Assembly (NCBI GenBank): GCA_029202385.1
Contig: CP119314.1
Coordinates: 4,639,001 to 4,703,000 of the forward strand
DNA from: Candidatus Sphingomonas phytovorans
Lineage (GTDB): Bacteria; Pseudomonadota; Alphaproteobacteria; Sphingomonadales; Sphingomonadaceae
Length of the DNA stretch: 64,000 nt
Direction of reading: 5' to 3'
Shown here piece after piece: positions 22,820 through 35,400 of this stretch (positions are counted from its first letter, which is position 1; the number at the start of each line of letters is the position of its first letter). Position numbers and translations under genes: made by a program. The notes under the pieces are model-generated. The model saw nothing but the letters and a program-made list of their open reading frames with translations, was not told where the DNA came from and made no database searches.

Positions 22820-25579
22820 TCAGTAGCGGCCTGCTTTGACGAGGTCGAGATGGTGTTCCAGCATCACCGCTTCCGGATACGAGAGCCGGCTTGGTGAGTT
22901 GAGCATAATCGACTTTGCCCGGTACTCGTAGGCATCGATGCTTCGACCGCCCAACTCCATCGTTCCTGGTCGCGCTCGCAGCGAATCTAGCGCATGCAGA
23001 CCCTCCTCGTAAAATGTCGAGGCATTAGGATTCTCGGGAAGATAGATCGTTCGCTCCGTGGTATTTAAATCCCAATCGACGATACGACGCTCAAACAGGC
23101 CTGCCGCGTTGTTTTCGGCGAGCTTAGCATTAGCCAAATCGGTTCCAATTTCAAATTTTACGCCCCGCTTTGAGAGGTAGTTGTACCACAAATCGAACTT
23201 CGCTTGTGGAACGGGGTTCAGGCCTGGCTCAAAGGGATTGTCGATCGATCGTAGCACTGTGCTGTCTGCGGCGATCGTCGTCGAGAAAGCGCGCTCGGAG
23301 GCTGGGCCGCGCAACGCTCCGATGGCGCCGGGCACCTCACGCAGCAGGGCGTATCCGCCGACCGCCAGCGATGCAATCCCATAAGCTTGCTCGCCATACC
23401 CGTTCACACCCGGGACGGCGTTGAGCACTATGCCACCCACGGTCGATTTTGCATCGTAGCTGCCATCCCACCATCCCCGCGCGCCAGCCTGACCATAGTC
23501 CAGAGCGATACCCAATCCCGCCCACCCCAGGGCGCCGATAGCCTCTCCTCCAAGGACCGCCGCGCCCACACCGCCTGTCGCGAGCAACGCGGCGGACACC
23601 GCGCCATAGGTAGCAGTTACCTTGAGGGCGTCCCGCCCTTGCTTGGCGTAATCCGCCTGGAATGCGGCTTCGCGTTCCTTGAAAGCCGGCTCTATCGCGG
23701 CAAGCAACTTGTCGAACGCCGATTTGTCCGCTCCGGTGGCGTTTTCCCGCATCGCCATTAATTCCAGGCGACTACGCTCGAGAGAATCGAGATCTTGCCG
23801 AAGAATGCCCTTCCTGGCGTAATCGATCCCACCACCAAGATTGTTGGACGGCAGGAATGTTTGCCGGAACGTGGCTGCGCCGTCCGCACCATGTACGTTA
23901 AGATCGTGGAGGCTCGACACCCAGGTCGCATCGGGGGTGGCGCGAACATACCCGACCGTGCCGACGCCCTGATAACCACTCCGCGCCGCAGCAATGGCTT
24001 TTGGTGATGCGGTGACCACGACGTCCGCCATCTCGCCCGGTTGCGAACCCACCCCCGCCTGGGGCGCGTCGCTGCTGGTATCGTAGCCAAAATAGTTACG
24101 TTTGGCCGCCGCCCTGGCCTCGAACGCGCGCGACGAATATCCGAAAAATGCCGCTTGATCGTCCAGTGTCGCCGTCGCGATGTTAAGGCTCAAACGGCCA
24201 TCCGGCCCCACGATGATCCCCGACTGCGGACTACCGAGGGAGCTGGCGGCCTGATTGGGCTTATTGGCATTTGAACTGGATTGACCGACACTCTGCCCGC
24301 CTTTGGCGAGGCCTTTTGTGATCTGTTCGCCAACCAGTTGGCCGATGGTCGCGCCGATGACATCGGGAAGCGCGGCGATCACGTTATCGCCGAAGCTGGA
24401 ACCATCGATCAGGCTTCTCGTCGCCCCTCCGGCGATAGCGCCGAGCACGCCCGATACCAGACGCCCCCCAAAGCCACCAAAGTTCGTTGCCCCGTTGACG
24501 CCCGAGACGACGGCGCCGACGGCAACGCCCGACCAATCGAACCTGGTTTGAAGCTTGGTCGCCACGGCGATGCCTTGGGTTACGGCATTGCCCAGGGCCC
24601 CGCGCGCCACGTCCTGAATATTTTTACCGATTCCCGACGCGTCCTTCAGAAAGCCGACCTGCCCCAGCCCTTCGCCGATGCCAGCGCTGATTCCCGCCAG
24701 GGCAACTGCTTTCCAGCTGAACTTGTCCTGGATGCCGGTTGCGATGCCGACCCCCTGGCTCACGGCGCTCGCGATCGCACCAGTCGCAGTCGCCCCTACG
24801 ATCGAACCAGCGGTGGCCGCGGTCGCCGTCGACACACCCGCGGCGCTGAAAAGAGTCCCAAAAAACTTCGACACGGGCACTTTGATGACCAGCGTTACCG
24901 CAACGGCGACGGCCGCCAGCAGGATCGCGCCCAGAATACCGCAGCCATTCTTCTTGGGCGGCGGCGGTGCGGGCATGGTCGGCGCGGCCGGCAGGGTCGG
25001 CATGGCGTCGCCGATCGCCTCGCCGGGGTTGTAGACGCGGAAGGTCTCGCTGGTGTTGTGGAAGTTGGTGACCTTGTTGGGGATCGACAGCGCCTGCCCG
25101 GCGACCAGCGTGGCATTCCCCGTCAGGCCGTTCGCGTCGGCGATCAGGTACCAGAGGTTGGCATCGCCCCAGGCGGCCCGGGCGATCGATTGCAGCGTGT
25201 CGCCGTTCCGCGCGGTGTACATCGCCGCCACCGGACCGGGATAGCTCGCGTTGATCGGCTGGAAATTCTGGTCGAAATCGGCGCTCTCCACGGGCCGCCC
25301 GTTGCGGAACCCGCCCTTGTCGCGCGGCGCGTTGCGATCCAGCGCCAGTTCCTGCGCATAGTCGATCAGGCTCGGGCTGGGGCCGCTATTGCCGACATCG
25401 CCGATGCGACGGCCGTCGAAATAATAATAGAGCTGCCGCGCCCCGAGCACATTGTTGATCTTCTCCTCGCGGACCAGCACCTGCCCATAAGCGTCGTTGC
25501 GATAGGAGAGGACGCGGTTAGCCTGGGTATCGACGACCTGCTTCAGATGCGTCGCGCCGGGCTTTCCTTCGGCGGGCAA
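22820..25579 (-). CDS. Orphan Rhs/YD-repeat toxin cassette with zincin-like C-terminus
   Basis: A 919-residue protein equal to the last part of a YD-repeat toxin. After about 10 unrelated residues it joins the last YD repeats and continues, over a 1208-bp block shared with the main Rhs gene, through a LysM-like segment (MYTARNGDTLQSIARAAWGD), a Pro-rich linker and a hydrophobic segment (ILGAILLAAVAVAVTLVIK). Beyond about residue 412 the sequence differs from the main gene. The last 130 residues (FDLWYNYLSKRGVKFEIG, TFYEEGLHALDSLR, RAKSIMLN) contain an EExxHxxD pattern, suggestive of a metallopeptidase-type toxin. An ATG exists at 25579, but the cassette could be silent until recombined into the long gene. 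Confidence 0.72.
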   Translation of the reverse strand: MPAEGKPGATHLKQVVDTQANRVLSYRNDAYGQVLVREEKINNVLGARQLYYYFDGRRIGDVGNSGPSPSLIDYAQELALDRNAPRDKGGFRNGRPVESADFDQNFQPINASYPGPVAAMYTARNGDTLQSIARAAWGDANLWYLIADANGLTGNATLVAGQALSIPNKVTNFHNTSETFRVYNPGEAIGDAMPTLPAAPTMPAPPPPKKNGCGILGAILLAAVAVAVTLVIKVPVSKFFGTLFSAAGVSTATAATAGSIVGATATGAIASAVSQGVGIATGIQDKFSWKAVALAGISAGIGEGLGQVGFLKDASGIGKNIQDVARGALGNAVTQGIAVATKLQTRFDWSGVAVGAVVSGVNGATNFGGFGGRLVSGVLGAIAGGATRSLIDGSSFGDNVIAALPDVIGATIGQLVGEQITKGLAKGGQSVGQSSSNANKPNQAASSLGSPQSGIIVGPDGRLSLNIATATLDDQAAFFGYSSRAFEARAAAKRNYFGYDTSSDAPQAGVGSQPGEMADVVVTASPKAIAAARSGYQGVGTVGYVRATPDATWVSSLHDLNVHGADGAATFRQTFLPSNNLGGGIDYARKGILRQDLDSLERSRLELMAMRENATGADKSAFDKLLAAIEPAFKEREAAFQADYAKQGRDALKVTATYGAVSAALLATGGVGAAVLGGEAIGALGWAGLGIALDYGQAGARGWWDGSYDAKSTVGGIVLNAVPGVNGYGEQAYGIASLAVGGYALLREVPGAIGALRGPASERAFSTTIAADSTVLRSIDNPFEPGLNPVPQAKFDLWYNYLSKRGVKFEIGTDLANAKLAENNAAGLFERRIVDWDLNTTERTIYLPENPNASTFYEEGLHALDSLRARPGTMELGGRSIDAYEYRAKSIMLNSPSRLSYPEAVMLEHHLDLVKAGRY
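24342..25549 (-). repeat. 1208-bp direct repeat, copy in the orphan cassette
   Basis: This copy matches 27515-28722 at a constant offset of 3173 bp, with scattered substitutions and no visible gap. It encodes the last YD repeats, the LysM-like segment and the hydrophobic/glycine-rich region just before the variable toxin tip. The right boundary is sharp after cttcagatg. Recombination between the copies would swap the lipase tip for the metallopeptidase-like tip and delete about 3.2 kb. Confidence 0.9.
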
Positions 25580-25594
25580 GGATCGCGCTATCGG

Positions 25595-26407
25595 TCAGGA
25601 TGTCGTTGGGGTGGTGTCAGGAGCAGATTTCGGATTGATGAGCGACTCGTGATACGCTCTCTGCTCGCGCTCGTTCTGCGCGTCTTGCGCCTTGCGCTTC
25701 GCTATGATCGCATCAACCGGCACACCCTTTGCCTTCAACAGCGCCAGGAGTTGACGTTGCTGCTTGCGCGCCACGGGGAACTCGCGATCGATGATGCGGA
25801 TATCCGCGAAGCGTGCCAGCCTGTCGAGATTATGACTGTAGCCGCGCTCGACTAACTCGATCGCCTTGTCCATCTGACCTAGAGAGGTCGCCGTCTCAGC
25901 GATTGTTCTACCTTTATACTCACGGTTGATGTCGGCCCCGGCGTCGAGAAGGATGTAATAGTTTCGCCAGTCTTTGTGATGGATGCCGACCGATAGAGCC
26001 ATCTGCAGCGCGGTATCTGCTCCCTCGGCTTCTGCCGTGTTGGGATCACCACCCCGCGCCAGCAGCAGCTTGAGGAATGTTGGATCGTCATAGGTCGCCG
26101 CTACCAACATCGGGGCATAGTTACCCGCTGCTTGGTTGGGATTGGCTCCGGCATCAAGCAGCGCCCGTATCCCCGGTTGGTTGCGACAGGTCAGCGCCCA
26201 CAGCAGCGGCGTGAACCCGTCTTCACCCCGCGCATTGGCTGAGACGCCTTGCCCGACAAGGCGCTTGACTTCGGTCGCGTCCCCCTCGCACGCCCCATTG
26301 GCCAACGCGCGTACTTGCGGATCGGGGAACACCTGTTCGGCGGTATGTCCCCCAACCTCATGTTGCGAACAGCCCATCAGCAGCACTCCCAAAACCGACA
26401 GCAGCAT
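25595..26407 (-). CDS. Ankyrin-repeat lipoprotein, probable immunity to the lipase-type Rhs toxin
   Basis: A 270-residue protein. I prefer ATG 26407 because GGAGGGAAGG lies just upstream; the frame is also open to 26449, overlapping the Rhs stop. It begins MLLSVLGVLLMGC, a short lipoprotein signal with the lipobox Cys at residue 13, so it should be anchored in the cell envelope. Ankyrin-like repeats follow: EDGFTPLLWALTCRNQPGIR, YAPMLVAATYDDPTFLKLLL and a third ending YYILLDAGADIN. Ankyrin immunity proteins facing the periplasm are known partners of lipase effectors. Position directly behind the lipase-tipped Rhs gene supports the pairing. Confidence 0.8.
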   Translation of the reverse strand: MLLSVLGVLLMGCSQHEVGGHTAEQVFPDPQVRALANGACEGDATEVKRLVGQGVSANARGEDGFTPLLWALTCRNQPGIRALLDAGANPNQAAGNYAPMLVAATYDDPTFLKLLLARGGDPNTAEAEGADTALQMALSVGIHHKDWRNYYILLDAGADINREYKGRTIAETATSLGQMDKAIELVERGYSHNLDRLARFADIRIIDREFPVARKQQRQLLALLKAKGVPVDAIIAKRKAQDAQNEREQRAYHESLINPKSAPDTTPTTS

Positions 26408-26439
26408 CGTCCTTCCCTCCCGGATCGCATCGTCATACC

Positions 26440-29400
26440 TCAAGGCCATGTCCGCATCGTAGCGTATTTGTAGAACATCGACGACAGCAAGGCACTGGTC
26501 GCGTGCCGCGCCGTGCCGTCGAAGCCGGCGAGGTCCGATGTCGGCGTGGAGAGGAAGTTGCTCTGGTCGCGTGACAGCTGCTCGACCGCCGGCAGCCCGA
26601 CGACCCGTCCCCGGGTCGGTGTGCCCAGCTGGTCGTTCAAGCCGTGCAGGAACTCGCCCTGAACATAGTAGGAAGTGACCAACTCGTTCACGCGGCTGAA
26701 GTTCGCGTTGTAGCGCGCCAGCGTGTTGGAATGCACCCCGGCCGGATCGAACACGGTCGCACGCAGACCGGTGACAAGTGCCTGCGCGGTTGCCAAGCCA
26801 CCACCCAGCGAGTGGCCTGTGAACGACAGTTTACTCTGTAAAGTATCACGCAAATCGACCGCATTGTCGATCGCCCGTTGATATTGAGGGGATACCTTTC
26901 CGAGACTTTGCAAGGCGTTGGATTTCCAGTCTGCGCCGGAGTCGGTCCCGCGGTTGGCATAGATGTAGTTCTCGCCTGGCGCGACATAGAGCGCCGAGAA
27001 GTATCCCGACGCGGTATCGGTCAACCGGGACGGATCGAACCCCAAGCTGCGCACCTGAGCACCACTCAGACGACTATAGCCCTTGGGTAGCATCTCAGGG
27101 ATGGTCCGGTCAAAATACACCTCGGTCGAGATCAATGCACGGTCGATCGCGCCCTTGAACCGGAAGAACCCATCCTTAACCTTGGTGCTGAGGCTGCTTG
27201 CCCCGACACGCCTCGCATCGAGGTCGAGCCGCTCGCTTAGCGCCGTCGCCAGTAAGGCAGTCTGCGCATCACTGGCACTGCCGGTCTGTGACAGCGCAGC
27301 GGCATAGGCACGTTCTTCCGCTGGGGTGTGAGCGGTTATGCCCGCCCCGCCGGCCCCGCCTTGATCGAGGAAACCGCTGATATCGCCGCGCTGGAGCTTG
27401 CCCAGCTGACGCACATAGCTCTTGGCATCTTTGGTCGAGATACCGGCCTTCTCCAAGGCCGACACCTGCTTGCCGAAATCAACCGTCCGTTGGACGCCAT
27501 CGGCCACTATCTGCCCGATGGTCGCACCGATGACATCGGGAAGCGCGGCGATCACGTTATCGCCGAAGCTGGAACCATCGATCAGGCTTCTCGTCGCCCC
27601 TCCGGCAATAGCGCCGAGCACGCCCGATACCAGACGCCCCTCAAAGCCACCAAAGTTCGTTGCCCCGTTGACGCCCGAGACGACGGCGCCGACGGCAACG
27701 CCCGACCAATCGAACCTGGTTTGAAGCCTGGTTGCGACGGCGATGCCTTGGGTCGCGGCATTGCCCAGGGCCCCGCGAGCAACGTCCTGAATATTTTTAC
27801 CGATTCCCGACGCGTCCTTCAGAAAGCCGACCTGCCCCAGCCCTTCGCCGATGCCAGCGCTGATTCCCGCCAGGGCAACTGCTTTCCAGCTGAACTTGTC
27901 CTGGATGCCGGTTGCGATGCCGACCCCCTGGCTCACAGCGCTTGCGATCGCACCAGTCGCAGTCGCCCCTACGATCGAACCAGCGGTAGCCGCGGTAGCC
28001 GTCGACGCACCCGCGGCGCTGAAAAGAGTCCCAAAAAACTTCGACACGGGCACTTTGATGACCAGCGTTACCGCAACGGCGACGGCCGCCAGCAGGATCG
28101 CGCCCAGAATACCGCAGCCATTCTTCTTGGGCGGAGGCGGTGCGGGCATGGTCGGCGCAGCCGGCAGGGTCGGCATGGCGTCGCCGATCGCCTCGCCGGG
28201 GTTGTAGACGCGGAAGGTCTCGCTGGTGTTGTGGAAGTTGGTGACCTTGTTGGGGATCGACAGCGTCTGCCCGGCGACCAGCGTGGCATTCCCCGTCAGG
28301 CCGTTCGCGTCGGCGATCAGGTACCAGAGGTTCGCGTCGCCCCACGCGGCCCGGGCGATCGATTGCAGCGTGTCGCCGTTCCGCGCGGTGTACATCGCCG
28401 CCACCGGACCCGGATAGCTCGCGTTGATTGGCTGGAAATTCTGGTCGAAATCGGCGCTCTCCACGGGCCGCCCGTTGCGGAACCCGCCCTTGTCGCGCGG
28501 CGCGTTGCGATCCAGCGCCAGTTCCTGCGCATAGTCGATCAGGCTCGGGCTGGGGCCGCTATTGCCGACATCGCCGATGCGACGGCCGTCGAAATAATAA
28601 TAGAGCTGCCGCGCCCCGAGCACATTGTTGATCTTCTCCTCGCGGACCAGCACCTGCCCATAGGCGTCGTTGCGATAGGAGAGGACGCGGTTGGCCTGGG
28701 TATCGACGACCTGCTTCAGATGACCATTCTCATCGTAGCTGAGCCTGGAGAAGCCCGATGCCCATTGGCCCGTATTGGGGTTGCTCCGGTCAGTCGGGTC
28801 AACGCGGATGGCGAGTTGCTTCGCTTCATCCCACCATTCATAGCTGTAGACTGTCTCGGTCGTGACGGTCGACTTCACCAGGCTGCTATGGGTGATCACC
28901 CCCTGGTCGAGCCCCGTATAGCCGCTGCCGGCGACATAGGCCCTGTAGTCGTTGTGGATCGTCGTGATGACGTTGCCGTTCGCGGCATCGGTCTCGGTCT
29001 GGTCGGTGACCCGGTTGTTCCGGTCATAGGTCAAGGTGCGAGTAAAAGAGACGGCGCCATCAGGCGCAAACTGGGTATAGCTCGTCACCCTGCCCAGCGC
29101 ATCGTTGGTACGCCGCGCGCGCACCACGCCGGCGATGATCGTATCCTCGAGATAACCATCGGCGGTATAGGTGTAGGTCTCCACCTCCGAAGAACCCGCC
29201 GTTGTCGCCGTCTTGCGATTGCCCGCAGGATCATAGGTAAGGGCGACCCCGGCATTGCCGGCGACGATGTTCCCGCCCAACAGCGTGCCCATCGTCAGAA
29301 CGAAGCGATTCATGCTGTCATATTTGTACCAATAGTCCTGGGTTCGCTCCGTCCCGTCGACCCCGTCATTATAGATGCTCTTCACCTCGCGGCGATTGCC

Positions 29401-32400
29401 ATTGGCGTCGTATTTATAGGTGATTTCCGCCTTGGCGTCCTTGAAACGCACCACGCGATTCAGTTCGTCATAGCTGACCGAGGCGTTCTGATAGATAATC
29501 GGCGACGCATCCGTGCTGTTATAGGTTTCGAGCGTGCGGTTTCCTTCATTGTCATACTGGAAGGTGGACCGCATGCGCAGCGTATTGTCAGTGATGCTCG
29601 CGATATAGCCGTTGTTGTAATAGGTGTAGGAGATCGACTGCCCGGTCGAGCCGGTCTGGCCGACGAGATGGCCCGCGAGGTCATAGGTGTAGTGCGAGCT
29701 ATGGCCGCCAAAGTCCTGCCGCCAGTTTATCTGGCCGAAGAGGCCGCGATTCTCATAGGAATTGAGGCCGGCGGAATTGGTGGTGATCGTCTGCCACCCG
29801 CCGAAATTGCCGAGACCGATGGTACCAAGAAGATTGCTGGCGATGCTGTACCAGGTATAGGAATATGTCGTCGCCAAGCCGCCGAAGCTGACCGTGCTGA
29901 CCACCCGCCCCTGCACATCGTAATCGGTCGTCTCGGCGACCGTACCACCATAGACCGAGTTGCTGTGCTTGATGCGCTGGCCAAGCCCGTCATAGCTATA
30001 ATAGTCGACCAGCCGGACGCCTGGCGAATTACCGTTGACGCGTACCGGATGGTCGACCTGGATCAGCCGGCCAGCCTTGTCATAGGTGTTATTGGTGACG
30101 GCACCGAGCCCATCGGTGATCTTTCGCAGATCGCCGAAGATATCGTACCCGTACGCCTTCTGGCTATTGTCTGGATTGAACTCGCCGATGGTGAGCGCCG
30201 TGTCGCCGCCCTGCCCACTGCCGGCCAGCAGGGTCTGGGTGAAGAATTTCTGGTTCGCGTCCCTCTTGCCGACGAGGCGGCCGGATTGGTCATAATAATA
30301 ATATTCGGTGGGCGACTGCCTGGTCGTGACGCCGGATTCGTCAGTCACATCGACCTGTGGACTGATCTTGCCGGTCAGCCTGCCCATCGTGTTGTAGTTG
30401 AAGCTGGTGATACGGCCATTGCCGTCAGTCTCGGAAGCGATCTCCCCGAATGCGTTGAAGCTTTGCGTGCGGTGGACGAGATATTGGGACGCCACGGCGG
30501 TGTCGATGCGCCACACCAGCGCGTTGTTGGTCGTATCGGCATAACGATCGCTCTGGATCGCGAGATACCCCATCGCATGGTCGGCATGGTTGAGCGTCGG
30601 CAGGATCGTGTTGTCGGCTGCGTACGCATCGTAATAATATTCGAGATTCCGGGTGCCTGTGCCCGGCCGCACACCCGCCGCATCGACGTCCCAGGCAAAG
30701 ATGCCACCTGCCTTGGAAATGGTGACGGCCGTGAAGGCCCCGGTGGATCCCCGGTCACGCCAGTACAGGACGATCTTCGCCACGCCGTTCTGCTTCGGAT
30801 CGAACAATACTTTGGCGGCCATCCCCGGCGCGCCGCTGAAGGTGCTCATGGACTGGCTGTCATAGCCGAATGTCAGCGTTGCCTCGGAACGGGAGACCAG
30901 CGTATCAACGTTATAAGTCTCATATTCTATCGGATAGCTACGGCTTGAGTAGAAATCCGCGAGATCCTTCGCGTTATAGGTCCAATTCCCTCCCCCGCTT
31001 TGCGGGATCCATGACGACCAGGCGCCGTCCCGGAAATAGCGGAACTGCTGCCAGGTAACCGTCTGGCCAGGCGGCGGCCTCAGGATAATCTCCCTCGATG
31101 CGTCCTTATATTGCGTTAGCAGTGATGCCTGCCCCCCGACGGTGAGCGTACCGTGGAGCTTCGTGCCATCGGCGAGTTCGACCCAATATTCGACCGGACC
31201 GCCAACGCCGGTGACATCGACTGCCGCCAGGCCGTTCTGGCCGTAACCGGCCGGATTGACGCCGACCGGCACTGACCAGCCACCGCTGCTGCCGAGCGGC
31301 CTGTAGCGCATGTTCACGGGCGCGGCTGGCAGGCCCGAGAGGATCAACCAGTCGCGGCCGGAATCATTCGTGAGCATCGCCTGGCCGGGACCGCGCACAT
31401 CGACCAATATGACATTGTCCAGGACCGGGCTGCCATTGCTGTTTCTCGACAGGACAGCCTGTTTGGAATCGTAGATTTTGCCGGCCGCGTCCATGGCCAG
31501 ATATTTGATGTCCCAGCTGCTGTTTGCCGGCAGGCCGTTGAACGGCGACTGAGTCAAATCATAGGTGAACCACCCCGCGATATTCGAGCCCATCGAATTA
31601 TTCAGCTGAGTCGCTGTTAATTTTTGATACGCCCCGCCCGACCCGGTCGGCCGGACAAACATCTGAACAACGGTGGCATTGGCGTTTTCGTTCTGGAAGT
31701 GAAGTTTCGGCGCCGGATATACTTTTTCATAAGATGTTGCGTACCTTGGCCCTTCAAAGTCCGGCCCAGGTATCGGCATCTCAATAATCATGCTCGGCTG
31801 AGCAATAACAACCTGTCCGCCCGGCACGTCCTGCGTAAGAGTGAACGAAACCATACCTGAGGTGAATAGATAACTAGAAAAACGAACGGAGGTCGCATCA
31901 TTGGTAAGGTTGTTGGAAGGAGTAAAATCCCCCAAGGAACGTGTCCCCTGCGCATCCGTGATGATGACATGGACCACACCATTTCCATAGAAGACAGCGC
32001 GATCAGCCAATATCGTGAGCGACCCCCAGTCCCCTGTCCCGTTACTTTCCCAACCACGCGCGATCAATACATCGAATGAGACGCCGCCACCGGTAGCTGT
32101 AGTCCGGCTTTCCGGACTCTCGGTGGGCTTGACCGCGGGGTTGTTCGTCACCTCCACTTTGTTCACCTTCTCAACCACGTCTCCGTCCGCATAGAAGGAG
32201 GCGACACCGTGGCCGGTCGGATCGGGAATGAGTTCGGGGCGGATCGGATTGGCACCGATATTGTTGCTGGCCTGCTGGAATGTCTCGATCAATTGATTGC
32301 GCTTGTCGAAGATACTTAACGTCAAGGATACTCCAGAAAGATTATTAAAGACCTGATCGATGTTGCTCTTGGTTTTCAGGTCGACAGTACCGGTGCTCTG

Positions 32401-35400
32401 CAACAGCATAGTTGCGTTGCCATTCTTGTCATAGGCGTAAACCTTGGTGATGCCGTCCTTGAAATTGGTACGCCACACCCGTCCAGCCATGTCATAGTCG
32501 GCGAACTGCTGGGCATTGGCCTTGACGCCTCCCGTATTCGTCCCCTGGGCGATGATCTCGCCATAGCTATTGTAATATTCGTCGGTGGTGTCCCCGAACG
32601 TCCATACGGAACCGTTCAACACGCCCATTTTGCGGCTGGTTTCACGACCCGCCGCATCGTAGCTGAAGAAGTTTCCGTTCGTTTCCAAACTGCCGTTGGA
32701 CTTCTGGCGGCTATAAGTCTGCGCGACCAACTGTCCCGCTACGTCATAATAATAATTGGTACCGAATCCCGTAGGGTCGGTCATGCGCGTCAGACGCCCG
32801 GCGGTATAGGTATAGATCGTCTCGCGATCGGCTGCGGTCAACGTCCCGTCGCCACGTTGGATCGTCCGCAAGACCTGGTTGAGGCCATTGTAGCGAATAT
32901 CAGTGGTCGGGGTTATATTTTCGACGCCGCGATAGTCCGTAAAAGGCGTTCGCGTCGTTCGCGTCTCACGACCCATATAATCATATTCGTGCTTGGTATA
33001 ATCCAGGTTCGCCTCGGTCTTCTTCGTGACCTGACCGAGCCCGTTATACTCGTAGCGAATGACGGAACCGGCATTCGATGAGGACAGCGCGCCGTTTCCG
33101 CCAACCGTGGAAGCCTCCACCGCGCCGCGTGTCTCGGTCAGGCGGCGACCGTTCCTGTCATAGGTGAAGGTTGTGTTGCGATTGGCGGTGTCGGTGGCAA
33201 GCGCATTCGGGATGGCGGGCGGGACGCCAAGCGTGGCAGCGGCTGGCCTTTGGGCGTAGCGCGTTTCGCTCAGCGCATTGCCTTCTGCATCCAGTGTCCA
33301 ACTTGTCAGATAGCCTTCCTGGTCGACCGATGCGATCTTGCGGTTAAGCCTGTCGTAATAGGAAAAGACCTCATTGCCATTGGCATCGGTCGATTTCACG
33401 ACATTGCCGTTCGCGTCATAGGTGACCGTGTTGCGCACCGTATCGCTGGCCGAGGGGATGTAAGACGATCCGTTCCAGTAGCCGGTCCTGACGCCCAGCA
33501 TCTGGGTGGCGGTGCGGCGATTGGCCCGGTCATATTCATAGGTCGTCAGGCGCGCCTCGGTCGACGGGGCCGCCGGCCAGAGGGAATTCGGCGTCGCCGG
33601 CAGCGCTACTGGCGTGCCGAACACCCGGCTGGCCGTGAGATTGCCGTTGGCATCGTAGCTGAAGGTCGACAGCGTCCCGAGCGCGTTGATCTCACCGGTC
33701 TTGCGGTCGAGACTGTCGTAGCGGAACAGGGTTCGCGCGCCGGCGGCATCCCGGCTTTCGATCAAATTGCCGCGCCAGTCGTAGTAATAATATTCGGTGG
33801 GCACGGCCATGGTGCCGGCGGTACCGGTGGCCACGGCGTCACCGGTGGTCGTGCTCAGGCGATCGAGCGCATCATAGCTGTATCGGGTGGTCCGCCGGTA
33901 ATCGAAATTGTCCGCCTCGGTCTTCCGGACGAGGTTGCCGCGGCGGTCATAGTCATAGCTGTTGACCACGGCGGAACCGGCGAGATTGCCGGCACTGTCA
34001 TAGGTCGCCAGCGGCAGCGTTTCGTTGATCAGCAGGCCCCGCTTGTCATAGACATTCGTCGTGATCCCGCCGAGCTTGTTCCTGACCTGGACGCGCTCGC
34101 CATAGGCGTTGAGCGTATAGACTTCGCTGTTATTCTCGGCATCGGTGGTTCGAACCAGACGCCCGAGCTTGTCATAATTGAACCAGGTCGTGGCATCGAT
34201 ACCCGTTGGCACATAAGCGGGTATCGTCGTCTGCGTTGCCGTTGCGCTGGTCACCATTGGCGCGATGATATTGAACGACCCGGTACCAGCTCCCGAGGAC
34301 TCCATATATAGTTCAAGCCGTGCGCTGACGGCGCCCGCCGGAACCGTGACGAAGCCCGAGATTTTGGTGTCATAGGATTGGGGACCGGATAGCGTTCCGA
34401 CAAAGCTTCCTTCGGACATTCGGTTGCCGTTCACATCGGACCACCACACATGCAGCGTGAGCTGGCGGACTGCACCGAGCCCTTCCACCCCAGCCTGAAT
34501 CGCCAGTCGTTCGCCGGCGGTGACCTCAAACCAGCTATTCTCGCCTGTAAAAATAGAGGTGACCTGACCGCCCGCAGTCGCGGTGAAGTCGCTCCTGATA
34601 TAGTTTTTGCCGTTCCAGACACCGGTAAACAACGGGCTATTGAAAGTTAGCCCGGAAGAAGCAATCCACCGATCCCAGTTGCCGGGGCCAGCAAACTGAC
34701 TGTTCTCGATACGATTGAGCGGAAGCAGCGTGGGCGGCGTACCGGCGGCAGGTGTCCCCGCGATCCGACTGCTATACCGAGTGACCGACTCGACCTCGCC
34801 GAACCGGGTATAGGAGGTTCCGGTGGCGTAATTCTCGGCATCTATCTTGAGGGTCAGCCGCCCGTTCTTGTCATAATAGCTGTAGGTTGCATTGCCGCGC
34901 GGATCGATGACCCTCCAGACATTGCCGAAATTGTCATAGGTATAGAAGGTGATGACATCGCCGGTCGTGCCCGACTCAGCTTTGGAGGCAAGCTGGCCAA
35001 GCGCGTCATAGGTGCGGATCGTAACCGAATTGCGCGCATCGGTTTCGGTGACGACACGGTCGAGCGCGTCGTAGCTATATCTTGTGGTTGCCTGGTCCGA
35101 TGTGCCGGCAGCGACGACATGCTGTTCCACGCGCCCTGCGGCATCATAGGAAAACGTCTCGGTGACGTTGGCATATTGAGCGAGATAGTCGGATGCCGAA
35201 TAATTCGCCGAAGGCCTGCGGCCCTCGCGCCAGCCATATTGAATGAAATGCTCGAAGGGATTGATTCCCGCCGCAGCGATATCCGGATTCTGATCCAGAT
35301 AATAAGCGGTATTGAACATCGCATTGGGATTGCGCCGCTCGCGCCAGCCAGCCAGGTCGTAATGATATGACGGCGTCAATCCGGACGGGCCGATGTCGGC

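Noticed and set aside
27328..30948. A 1206-codon open frame on the plus strand, opposite the giant Rhs gene.
   Set aside because: It mirrors the third-position GC bias of the antisense YD repeats, has no family resemblance and no ribosome-binding site; similar shadows recur at 35515, 39688 and 24281.
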